Below, in pieces: positions 28,701 to 39,183 of a DNA stretch of 64,000 nucleotides (within the stretch, counting starts at the first letter, position 1; every line of letters begins with the position of its first letter). Source of the stretch: Amblyornis subalaris. Its lineage: Eukaryota; Chordata; Aves; Passeriformes; Ptilonorhynchidae. Both the position numbers and the translations under genes were made by a program. The DNA is taken from contig JACAXG010000007.1 in NCBI GenBank assembly GCA_018881555.1, positions 10,172,435 through 10,236,434 on the forward strand, written 5' to 3'. The notes beneath the pieces were generated by a model. It did no database searches and had not been told where the DNA came from. It worked only from the letters and a program-made list of their open reading frames with translations.

Positions 28701-29500
28701 GGTTGTATTATATGCCTGAAGACACCTACAGATACTTTTTGTGGAGCTGTAGCTTCAGAACAAGACCTTAATGTCCTTAATTTCTGTTAAACATATTTAA
28801 CTAATTTTTCATATTAATGTTATGTCAGCTGGGATGAAAACTTCTTAAGCAGCTCTTTCCCTATGACATCTCTGAGTTCCTCTGACACATTTCATATGCT
28901 GGTTCTGAAAACCTGCTATTTGCATGGATTACCTACCCTAAGATCTAAATTGGGAAGAACAAAGCTGGAGGAGGCGTCTTAGATGTGCGCTGAACTCTGA
29001 AAATACCCTGAACAGAGCCACTGGTGCATGCTTGAAATACCACACAGCAATATCAATAGCTGCAACATTAAGATAAAGACATCTTGGTGAGCCAAAGGAC
29101 AAATGATCAAGTCACACTGCTCGTAGACAGCAGTACCACCGCATTCCAAAATTAGCACTACATGTACTACTAAATGCAAAATCACCAAGAGTGGGGATTA
29201 TCATCACCCAGCTTCTTAGGAACGATTTTTCTACTTATACAGCAATTTTAATAATGTTATTAGTGAGAGGAACTGAGCTGCCATGAGTATCAGCTAATTG
29301 CATTAACATGTACAAAATTACTATTCTCACAATCTGTTTTCCTGTCCAAGGATAAAGAGATACAAACCAAAAAATAATGTGAGGACTCCCCACAATCTTC
29401 TTCAGTCATCTCAAAGAGAAACAAAGAAACCTTTNCTCTCCTCCACACCAAATCAGAGAGATGGAAAACATTAGTTACAAAAATTGGTGCAAAAATGGTG

Positions 29501-29541
29501 GATTTTACCATTTTAAAGACAGATTTTACCATTTTAAATAG
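29501..29541. repeat. Two-copy 21-bp tandem repeat
   Basis: Two adjacent copies of a unit beginning GATTTTACCATTTTAAA, starting at 29501 and 29522. The first 17 bases are identical in both copies and the last few differ. This is a local duplication with no sign of a wider array. Confidence 0.85.
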
Positions 29542-32070
29542 TGTTTGGAGGACTGCATGTGTAGGATCTTCTAAAAATTATTTTGCTATATTAAGTCTTC
29601 CACTGAACCACATTCCAAATGTGCTACATCTGATAATTGTGCAATGCAGAAATTATACACTTCGANAATTCATTATAAGATGACAGCATTATGTTAATGC
29701 GTACTAAAAATTACTACAAGTGGTAACAATAATGTTCCCTGCCTCCTCCCNCCAAAAAAAAGAAAAATAAAAGGAAAAAAAAATCAGCATGCACTTTGGC
29801 ATTAAGAATCTTTTGGCATTTGGCTTTTTTTTTTGCCAAGGACTATGATTTAACAAAATAATACATTGTTGACTCACCACAGCATGTGCTATGTCTCATC
29901 TATAGGAAATAGTTCAAAGGCATCAACTTCATGCATGGGTTGCCATAGCTGATATTTGAGTCTGGCCTGCTGTTGGTACAGGTTTCTAATACTAGCCCTA
30001 AGCACAAAAAAAGAGAAAGAAATATTTGGGGTTTACTTTTCAAGTCTGATTGACATAGAAAATTTCAGAAAACTAAACTAACCTGGAATATCAGTATCTG
30101 CACATCATATAACAAAGAGTTAAGATTTTCCTCTGATAATACCACAATGCATCCAGCTCAGGCTGTATCTGTACCATAAATTTCCCTTCTTCCATGCAAA
30201 GAAGAAAGGCTAGAGACAGAAAATAATGCAGAATGAAGTGCTGTTTAAATGGGAGAAGTGTGTCACAGTTACTCCCCCACCAGCAAAAAAAAAAAAAAGG
30301 AAAAAAAAAAATTCAAGGCCTTAGTGCTCAAGAGCACATGTTCAAGACTGTTGAAATTGAAACAGATGGCACTAAAAAAAAATCATAAAACTGNTCTAAA
30401 ATAATTATTTCTGTTTCTGTACTATCTATCTTTCTCAGGCCAGATCTTCAAATTTTTCTTTGGAATAAGGTAGAGCAGAAACTTTACCTATAACAAGTTG
30501 AGATATGTACACAGTCATCTGTCACCAATACTTGGGGATGGAAATTAAATTTGACTTGTGACATTATTAACAGCTTTAAAAACTGTGTGATATGGATACA
30601 TAAAGGCATAAAGAAAGGCCTGTGAATTACTGCTGTTTATCAAGTTAGCATCCTCTATAAACAAACGACAAAGCACGTGACAAAAGAAGTTCAACAAAGT
30701 GCATGCAGTTAAGTAACCTACAGACAACCTCAAGAAATGTGGCAAAAAGTAAATGCTGTGGTATCAAGACAGTGAATAAGAGAAGGAACAATCAAACATG
30801 GTGTTTTGGTGTCTAATCACTGAACAAAATTAAGTGATTACCATTAAGTGGCAGTTTTGGGCAACATTTTCTTAGCCCTCTATCACAACATGCTTTCAAG
30901 TACCTCAGAAGAGAACTGAAAATTTGTACTAAGAATAGAAAACTAAAAATCGTCATGAGAAAACAACTATTTAAAAAGAGAGAGCCCATTACACTTCACT
31001 AAACAGAGTTCAGTGAACTCAGGCTCCTAAAATCCCACGCTCAAATTGCAGTTGCTAATTTCCCAGGTTATTGACCTCTTAGTGTAGAATCCTGGTGAAG
31101 CAGCTACTGACTTGACTGGAAGGCTCATCTGGACCTCCAACTTTTACCGTTAATTACAAAGTAAAAAGCTGACAACAGTCCCAAAAGATTCTAACACACC
31201 CAAAGATTTTTCGGGTCCTAACACCCCCCAAATTTCCCATGTCACTGCTGTGATGTGAGAGAGGGGCTGCACTCACGGGCTCATCAACATCATCTTTTTC
31301 TAGACAGGAGAAAAACCCAGAAGCCTAAAAATAAAATAGCTGCATTTTCTTTTTCTTACCATAACAAGACACTGCCCCCCTATGCTCCAGACATAGTCAG
31401 GAAGATCCTAAGGTACACAAAAGCTCGTGACTTCCCACCCCTTCTGCAGAGATGAAGCTGAGGAGAACATACCACCACCACTACTAAGCTCATACACCAA
31501 ATCCTTTACCAAAAATCTCACTGCATAACAAACAAATAAGACTGGGAAGTATTGGGACTTGAATTTCCCGCCCCTCTCTTCTAACAATTAGCGAAGACTG
31601 ATTGTAAATCTTGCTAACAAAGCTACAGCTATCAGGCTAGAACACAGTATTTCAACTCAAGGAGAGCTGTGTAACTTTTGCAAACAGTGGACAGGGGACC
31701 AGGAAATTCTGTCCCATCCCCTGTACTGCGTTTGATCTCTACTTTAATCACTAGTGCCCTTTTATGAGGGTTCATTTTTCTGGAAAGTAGCCTTCGAAAC
31801 AGTAAGTGTGCAAGAATCATGGAGAAAGGTAGCAGAATATGAGTGTTGAAAGCCAAGGTTTGGTTTATATATATGTACATATACACATGTATTCAGTATT
31901 GTGGTCCAGTGANGTCTCTCTGCTTTACTCCTGATGACATAACAGAGCAGCAACTGTGGTAATTCTGCAATCACTGGGCTTTTAGGAAATAATTTCTAGT
32001 AGTGCTGCCATAAGCTCAAAATGTAATCAGTGGAATGGGAGGGGCTATGGGTATAGAATGCTTGCCACAG

Positions 32071-32091
32071 AACAAACAAACAAACAAACAA
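32071..32091. repeat. (AAAC)n microsatellite
   Basis: About five uninterrupted AAAC/ACAA units followed by AAAATC. Confidence 0.85.
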
Positions 32092-34321
32092 AATCTTACT
32101 TTGATTTGAAAATTTATCAACAAGCTGGTGATATTTTCTGTAGCTTGGAATTGCCCAAAGTACTGGGTAGTTTCTACTGAACAAGAGTNTAAGAGACTAC
32201 CAATTTTAAAGTTGGAGACCTTTTCCTAAATGCAGCTTTTCTGTCTTCTAGGTCCTAACAAAATTATGATGTTGTCTGCAAAAGCAATGCTAAAACCATC
32301 CTCCTTTGGGCCTGCTTTAGCTCCCCCTTAAANTGGATGAGTTTTGCAATGGACTGCAAACTACAAGTGAACTTTATGACCNTCTCCAATACCACAGCAG
32401 TGAAATTTTGACAAGTCTCCCTTTGCTTTCATAAGCCAGATCTCCTACTGTAATACTGTTTGAAGGTATATTGATCCAGTACTGTTAAATCTCTAAAAAA
32501 CAGCTGCAAACATGCCAACCACTGACAGAGGGGGGAAAAAACCGAACCTACAAGAAAACACTCATTCTCACAGTCTGCTCATAGAAATATGTGCGTGCAC
32601 TGAAGGGGCTTTTTAACAACGAGAAGAACATTTTCCAAGCAGGCAGACAGGCAGCTGAAGGTAACTTATTTTTCATGGTAAGCAATTTCTGTCCTTATCC
32701 TATTTAGCAATATCCCTGTAATCCTAATACTCCTAAACAAAACCATAATTACAACAGGACCCTGACAAATTACGCATACTCTGAAACAGCAGGAGAGAGC
32801 AGTGAGCAAGAGTGCAGTTTACTGAGAGTCANGGAAAAAGAATATTGTTTAATGGCTGAGGTCAAATCACCTTTGTCATTCACATCTGCATCCCTGTAAG
32901 ACAAAGTCATTAGCTGAGCCAACTGAAAAGATATTTCTATGCCACCTTTCTTAGCAGACNGAGAGCACACAGCCAGAAGACCACAGAAGAAAATATTACT
33001 CCAGAGTGTTCCTGACCAGTGACTACACAGCAATGTACCGAAAGAGGGTTAAAATAGCAGAGGTTTGGTGCACCCCACTTTCCCCAAGGCATGGGGGCCA
33101 AAGACAGGTTACACGTGAGCAAAGACAAACAGCCCTGTGCAGTACCTACACCATCCTGTTCTATCTTAACCTTTCTCTTCTTCTGAAGCTGGGCTTGCAG
33201 GACAACCTCTGTGTCCTCCAGCAAGCTGATTTCAGATTCCTCTGCTCATTTACAATATACTCATTTGCATTTTCCTCCTAATAAATTTCTACTCTATGCC
33301 ATCATTTTCCTCAAAATTTGTATTTTCATGTAGTGTCAGTTTGTCTCCGTAGAAGTCTCTGGCAAAACTTACAGTGAACATATGAGAGGAGGGGAAGGTT
33401 GCACTGGGGATGTCATGAAGCTATGCAGCAAAAGGAACCCATGTAAACAACACCCAGCACCCGAATGGTGTGAAACATGGTTCACTGGAAGCACTGCCTG
33501 CTTATTAAACAATGCTGTAACACTTAATTATCCAAGGCAAATTTCTATTATTTCTAATAATGTCGCTCTGCTGTAAAAAAAAAAACCACGCAACATTTCT
33601 TCCTGTAGCAGTAGCTTTTCTGCCAGAGGATTTCCCTGCAAAGCAACATTGATTTCACTGCAGTATCTACAGACTGGTAATTCTCTTTTGCAAAATAACT
33701 GGCCTGTAGCATGCTGTAAACACTTCTCCTGAAAGCTCTTGTGGTTCCGTAAAACCCAGTGGGCCGAGTTGTTCACTTGCATCCAAGCAATGTGGAAGAG
33801 TGATGATTAAAGGCCACTTTCTTAAAAACAACCCCCACCCCCACATCCGACAAGGTTTGTCAAACACTTCTCCACACACACGCACACTTTTTTGGCATTC
33901 AACCACTCCGCAAAAGGCCAAGACTTCTGTNCTCTGAATCTTGCACTTGCTTATCCTCTCTTCCTTTTTATTTTTACACATTCAAATTTTATATGGCTCT
34001 GTACGGACCATATAACCCACACAATAAGCTCATTTTTCTACCGAACTGCAAGCCAAGACACCTCCTTCCCCCCAGAGCCCCCAGGCAGCGTTAGAGGTGA
34101 TGAGGCTGAGTAAAACCCCACTGTTTACATGAGCCAGCTGGTAAAGCACTACCACACTCCCATCCACGGTGTGTCCCTGCCCTGCTCTCGCGGCCGCCGG
34201 TCACCTACAGCGCCCAAACATTAAAGCTCATACACACCCGAACACAGGAAAATGATGCTTCTCTGGCCACAAAATGGACAGGTGCAGCCTTCTTGCTTCG
34301 CTTGGCAGTTTACTTCATTAA

Positions 34322-34371
34322 CCCCCCCCCTCTCTCTCTCTCTCCCCTGCTTTATTATTTTTTTTTTTTTC
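34322..34371. repeat. Poly(C)/CT/poly(T) tract
   Basis: Nine C, then an uninterrupted CT dinucleotide run, then a T run of about a dozen. A low-complexity pyrimidine tract at the left side of the promoter-like patch. Confidence 0.85.
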
Positions 34372-34873
34372 CCAAGCAGCAATCAATATTCATCACCCCA
34401 CCCTGCGAAAGCAGTTAGTCAAAGAATATTAGCATCAACCACCTACCATTCCTTGCTTGCGAGCTATTCTCCTCTTCCAGAAACCTTTTCCCCAAACTGC
34501 GACTTTAGGTGGTANTTTTAAATCACATTCCAAACAGTGCCGAGGGAAAGAAAAAAAAAAAAAGGGCTATTTATAATAACGGGGGGAAAAAAAAAAAAAG
34601 GAAAAAAAAATAAAAAAAGATGGGCAGTTGGTTTCAAGGTAAATCACCGTTTTCCTTTAAAGAACTGAATAAAAGCCTGGGGGAGAGGGTAGGAGAGAAC
34701 AGAAAAAGGGGAGGCAAAATGTCTGATAATAATGAAATAAAAGGGGAGGGGGGGGGAAGAGTGGCTTGCTGAATCACGCTCTTTCACTGCCTGGAAACCA
34801 TTGTGCAGCGTGATGCTGGCTGTACCATTGTGGAACCTACCAGAGGAGACAGGCAGGGAGCTTGGGGAATGGG

Positions 34874-34887
34874 GCTGCTATGGCAAC
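34874..34887 (-). promoter_or_regulatory. RFX X-box-like site
   Basis: On the minus strand the 14-mer reads GTTGCCATAGCAGC. It matches the RFX consensus (two RYYNCC-type half sites around a 2-bp spacer) at all but one position. It lies 16 bp from the CRE, a pairing known from several vertebrate promoters. Sequence match only. Confidence 0.4.
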
Positions 34888-34902
34888 TGAAAGGAGCACA
34901 CA

Positions 34903-34910
34903 TGACGTCA
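34903..34910. promoter_or_regulatory. Perfect CRE (CREB/ATF site)
   Basis: The 8-bp palindrome TGACGTCA is the full CREB/ATF response element. Its central CpG is retained in DNA that is otherwise CpG-poor, which favours function over chance. No TATA box at a fixed distance was identified. Confidence 0.45.
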
Positions 34911-34966
34911 AAGCACACAGAGGTCTCGCAGGGGGAGGGAGAGAAAAATCTAATCTGCAGCCACAG

Positions 34967-35071
34967 CTACGGTATCTCCTGGAGAATCAGGGGATAGAGC
35001 AGCCTGCAAAGGGAAGCCGAGCAGCCTCCTGGAGCACTTACCAGCAGCAGCAGCAGCAGCATCTCAGACAT
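34967..35071 (-). other. Possible signal-peptide start exon on minus strand
   Basis: From an ATG at 35071 the minus strand encodes MSEM, then six Leu from the (CTG)6 tract, and then meets GTAAGT at 35041-35036, a perfect 5' splice donor in phase 0. If unspliced, the frame runs 34 codons to a TAG at 34967. A start Met followed by a leucine run is what a secreted or membrane protein start exon looks like. Against it: (CAG)n tracts translate to Leu runs by chance, no promoter is evident on the right-hand side, and no downstream exon was found. I do not recognise the protein. Confidence 0.15.
35042..35059. repeat. (CAG)6 trinucleotide tract
   Basis: Six uninterrupted CAG units on the plus strand (CTG on the minus strand), followed by CAT. 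It lies inside the promoter-like patch. Confidence 0.95.
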
Positions 35072-35109
35072 CTGCAGTACAGAGAGAAGGTAGCAATAGC
35101 AGTGGAGAT

Positions 35110-35600
35110 GTGCTCTTTTGTTCACATTAGCTGCCATACAAAGGCATAAATGCCCATCAGCCTAAAAAAACATAAGAATCTTGAAAATTCAATTCATTTT
35201 CAGGCTTGGGGGAGGGATTAAAAAAAAATAAAAATCATAGCACATCCCCTTCACAACTATTGCTTGCATGAACAAGCAATGCAACTCTTGGAGTGCCTTA
35301 GAAGCCCAAGGACATGCTAGAGATCTCCCCATCAGCAGTATGTTGTGCCCACTGCTAGAATGCCACAAATCCCACTTCTGAAAGGAGGAGCTATTGAATT
35401 TTGAGCTCCCAGAACCAAGCAGAGCTGGTGATGACTTCTGATGTCCTCAAGTTTAAAAGTTAAGCANATGACATTTCTTTGGCACATGTCAAAGTACAGG
35501 ATGTCTCCTCTCTTCTGACATTAAACAGCAAAGAAAGTACACTGGAAGGCTACTATACTTCCATGAGATTTAGGCTCAAATAAGAGCTAGTCAGAAATAT
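35110..35600. other. No gene recognised
   Basis: Spacer between the promoter-like patch and the CR1 fragment. It is AT-rich with a short A run and no supportable feature. Confidence 0.55.
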
Positions 35601-35602
35601 TA

Positions 35603-35995
35603 TCACAGAATCATGGAATGGTTTGGGTTGGAAGGAACATTAAAGCTCAAATTCCTCTGGGCAGAGATGTCATTCATTAGACCAGGTTACTCAGAGACAC
35701 ATCCAGCCTGGCCTTGAACACTTTCAGAGATGGGACATCCACAGCTTCTCTGGCCAACCTGTGCCAGTGCCTCACAGTAAAGAATTTATTCCTGATATCT
35801 AATCTAAACCTGCTCTCTTTCAGTTTGAAGCCATTCCCCCCTGTCCTGTCACTACATGCCCTCGTAAATAGCCATTCTCCATCTTTCTGGTAGGCTCCCT
35901 TCAGGCACTGGAAGGTCACAATTAGGTTGCCCTGGAGNCTTCTCTTCTCCAGGCTGAACAAATCTCAGTTCTTTTTGCCTTTCTTCCTATTAAGG
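35603..35995 (-). mobile_element. CR1 LINE 3' fragment, minus orientation
   Basis: A CR1 3' end on the minus strand, about 390 bp. The left boundary is a TCACAGAATCATGGAATGG block, the complement of the CR1 3' tail. It is followed by the TTGGGTTGGAAGGAAC, ACATCCACAGCTTCTCTGG, CCAACCTGTGCCAGTGCCTCAC and CCTGATATCTAATCTAAACC blocks shared with the copy at 56.5 kb. The minus strand still reads as recognisable CR1 3' translation over about 90 codons with one N. The tail and long blocks make this one of the better preserved copies. Confidence 0.93.
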
Positions 35996-37390
35996 TGCCA
36001 TTCTATCTTGCCAAAATAACCTATCTTTGAAAAAAACAAACCATTTCCTTCAGTATTTCAACTTCATTGGTCAAAAGGAACGCACTGAAGCTTTCCTGCC
36101 AGTGGTCTGAATATCCCACAAGGTTTACCACACCCAGAGCCAAACACAGCCCTGTATGACCCGGAACTCTAACACAGATTATCTAACCCAAGCTGGGTAA
36201 CTTTTGCCTTTCTGAAGGCCATCCAAGTGCCTTTACCAGCCCATACACTGACATATGATGCAACACATAAANAATTAAATAGTTTAACCTTACTACAAGG
36301 TGACAAAGTGAAGTCATTGGCTGTGACTGGCCCCTGAGCTACAGGTTGCCTATTCTTGTCTACATATGCCACTTTACCTTTCCCATTAGCCCGTTTCTCC
36401 TGCATGTTCTTATTTTTTGGGAGTGAAGGGTTTAGTCTTGACCTGTGTATCATTCCTGCATTCATAAATACATGCATGAAGGTCTGAACGTATTTAGTTG
36501 CAGTGAGAAAAAATTCTATGGTTACAACTTTCACACTGTTGCGTATTTTTTCTTCCCCATTTACTTAACAGCCTGATCACAAGCTAACATTCATCACAGA
36601 AAGTCCTCCCCACACTCTGCATTGCACTGAGAAGACGTCCTGCCATTGTCACCAGTGCCCTGAGGAGGCACGAAGGGCAGCAGGGCACAACTTCCACCAC
36701 ACTTCGCAAACGCCTGCACAGCAATAAGCCAGATAGTTTTAACGTGCCAAGTTACTGGTCTCAATAACCATAGCACATTTGACTGGGTAAGCTTCAGAAA
36801 TCAACAGTTTGCTCAACTTCTATTTTTTTTGAGTGATGAGGGGAGGAGGGGCAATAAAGATGTTGCAAGATGCATAGCAGAAGCCACAACTAGCAGTAAC
36901 TACAAGATATTGAAACAAAACCCTCAGAACTCTGACTGACAAAACAAACAAAAATTTAAACAGGCAGTATTCGCATGTCATTAAAAACATAAACCCCTTC
37001 ATTCCCTTTATCTTTCTCTCACACCCTATCACATCTACTCTCTTCAAGTGTCCAGGACATTACTATCATGTTTGCACAAGAAGTGACTGCTACTTCCAGC
37101 ATAGAAGAGCTCCAAGCAAAGGAGTCTTCTTCCACTGTGAGNAAGGTTTTATCCCTTCCAGAACAACACATAAGAACACCCTGAAAAATTACTTCTTTAG
37201 TGCTTACAGTCTTCTTCAACAAGACTCTATCGTTAGGCTAAACGCGAGAATTAAATTACCTCTTTGATGAAAGTCTACATACTAGTCTNTCTTTTTTTTG
37301 GGTGTCTGTTTGTTGCAAAAATGCCATTCAAGGTTTTCGCTAATTTGGCAAAAGACTCCACTTTTAGCAACCNTACACAAANACATATAC

Positions 37391-37404
37391 ACACATATAT
37401 GTGT
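37391..37404. repeat. Perfect 14-bp palindrome
   Basis: ACACATATATGTGT equals its own reverse complement. It is embedded in an alternating purine-pyrimidine stretch that may simply be a decayed AC/AT microsatellite. Confidence 0.8.
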
Positions 37405-37527
37405 TTGCTACTGACCTGAAGCAAAGGAGATTTTTTTTTCCTTAAAAATATATCCATCGACATATTTTGCCTGTATTACAAAAAACGTTCAGGATACAAT
37501 ACATTTAAGTTNTCTAGAAAGAAAACT

Positions 37528-37545
37528 CTCACACTATAGTGTGAG
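37528..37545. repeat. Perfect 18-bp palindrome
   Basis: CTCACACTATAGTGTGAG equals its own reverse complement over all 18 bases; the next flanking pair (T/T) breaks it. It is not a simple dinucleotide repeat. Confidence 0.9.
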
Positions 37546-38753
37546 TCAGGAGAATACCTTTGAAAATAGCATTAACTGACCACTCACTGGTGCAGAAGGG
37601 ATAAGGGCTGGCTGCTTTTGACATAATTACAAGACTGGGGTTAGAGAAACAGAGAAGGAACAAAGAGCCTAAGCTTCTGCAGAAGTGACAGAAGCTTTGG
37701 AGTATAATTAGGATACTTGCCCTTGAAACAATGTATCTAATGGAAAATAGTGGCTTTTCAAATGCTTCTTTTCCCAGTCAAGGGATGCTGCTTCCTCAAG
37801 CTCTACAGCATTCCTCCCCGCATTCATCCTGAGCAAATACTATGTCCTGCTGAGACGGTTTACTGGCTGGGCCAAGATACACCAAGATGCCATAAAATGC
37901 ATTCCACACTGGAATCAGGCCTCAGCTAGACACTGTAATGGCCTGACAAAGTGCATCAAATTTGCATCAAACAATTTAAACAAATCATTTTAGGCACCAG
38001 TTTCCCAGAATAGCTGCCCCAGTCTTAACTGGTAGACAAGCTGTCCATGACAGGTAAGGCCAGAAGTGGGTATGGTCTAGATTTAAGGTCGACTGGACTG
38101 AAGCAGATGTTTACAGCACAAAAAGAGCTACAGAGGTCACAATGAGCCAACTAAATTAATTTCAGCTAAGCTCTTGTACCCCCACTTTGTGCCTCTAAAG
38201 CACCCAGGGTTGGCTATCTTTAGTACAAAACATCATTTCACTTCAAATGCAAATTCAAAAAACTCCCATTCTCAAGGCAATATTGCAGATGAAGGTTGAC
38301 CTGGACTTTATCCCCGGCAAAAGAAGTAATAATCTTGGATTTTGTGTTGATCTCCATCAAAAAGGCCTTTAAAGCTATTACATTTTCCACATAATTATTA
38401 TGCTAATGGTTGAGAAAGGCTTTTAAAAATTTTAAGGAAGCTACACATACTCCTATAACCCCTTTTTCACCCCCTTTCCTTCTACTGCCTCTCCACTGTC
38501 ATACCATTAAGAAGTGTACATTTTAATCTAAGGATTTCTTTACCTTTGTTATACAGATGGACAAATGTAACAGAACTAAAGAGAGACAGAGAAATAACTA
38601 TGTCCAGCATCATGTCAGCTTTCTATGGAACTCTGAGGTTGAAAAGCACAGTCTAAATACTACCTTCATGTGGCCTGGCCAACAGAGGGATGCTACAACT
38701 ACGAGGTGTAATTGGAGACAAAATCCAGTAATTGAGAACAGGNAGTGATATCA

Positions 38754-38769
38754 CAGGGCAGGGCAGGGC
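38754..38769. repeat. (CAGGG)3 pentanucleotide repeat
   Basis: Three uninterrupted CAGGG units followed by C. Confidence 0.85.
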
Positions 38770-39155
38770 TGTTGGATAAGTTCACTTGATTCACTTTTTC
38801 ACAAGGGAGGTTTTAAATGAAAGANGCAGTGAATCAGCAAAACAGATGCACCAGAAGAAATCATAAAATACAGGCTGATTAACAGCAAGGAGTTGCACTG
38901 ATCAGTTGCTTGTACATCATACAAACAAGGACAAAATCCAGCAGCTATCTGACCAAAATGCATTACTTCAGATGCTGAAATCCTGGTTTAAATATAGTAG
39001 AGGAAAGCAGCAGATTCAGAAAATATAATTCTTCAAGTCAAGAGTGCTTTCCATTACCCATGCATTTCTAAATCAAGATCTGAGACAGGCCAAAGCAAAT
39101 CTTAGCAGACATACATTCAGCAGCAACAAGACAGGCACCAACACAGGAGAAATGT

Positions 39156-39183
39156 GCACACAAATGCACACGAATGCACAAAT
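39156..39183. repeat. Three-copy 10-bp tandem repeat
   Basis: Units GCACACAAAT, GCACACGAAT and a shortened GCACAAAT follow each other directly. Confidence 0.8.

Larger units (their letters stand above)
22765..34140. other. No gene recognised
   Basis: An 11-kb stretch with no supportable exon or mobile element. Recognisable content is limited to a two-copy 21-bp tandem repeat at 29501-29541, A-rich runs around 30285-30310, an (AAAC)n tract near 32071-32091, and scattered Ns. It could be intron or intergenic. Confidence 0.55.
34160..35100. promoter_or_regulatory. Candidate promoter / first-exon region, strand uncertain
   Basis: The only patch in the window that looks promoter-like. It starts with a small CpG-rich block containing a NotI-type octamer (34190-34197), then C9 plus a CT repeat (34322-34345), poly(T), A-rich and G-rich tracts (34540-34760), and a moderately GC-rich segment (34780-35090). 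That segment holds an RFX X-box-like site (34874-34887), a perfect palindromic CRE (34903-34910) and a (CAG)6 tract (35042-35059). A plus-strand transcript starting after the CRE would have a GC-rich 5' UTR and could end at a weak donor near 35090. A minus-strand transcript could use the perfect GTAAGT donor at 35036-35041. The arrangement is suggestive only; I could not identify the gene. Confidence 0.35.

Noticed and set aside
36169..36534. 121-codon open frame on the minus strand next to a CR1 fragment
   Set aside because: No domain and no similarity to CR1 translation; low-information composition.
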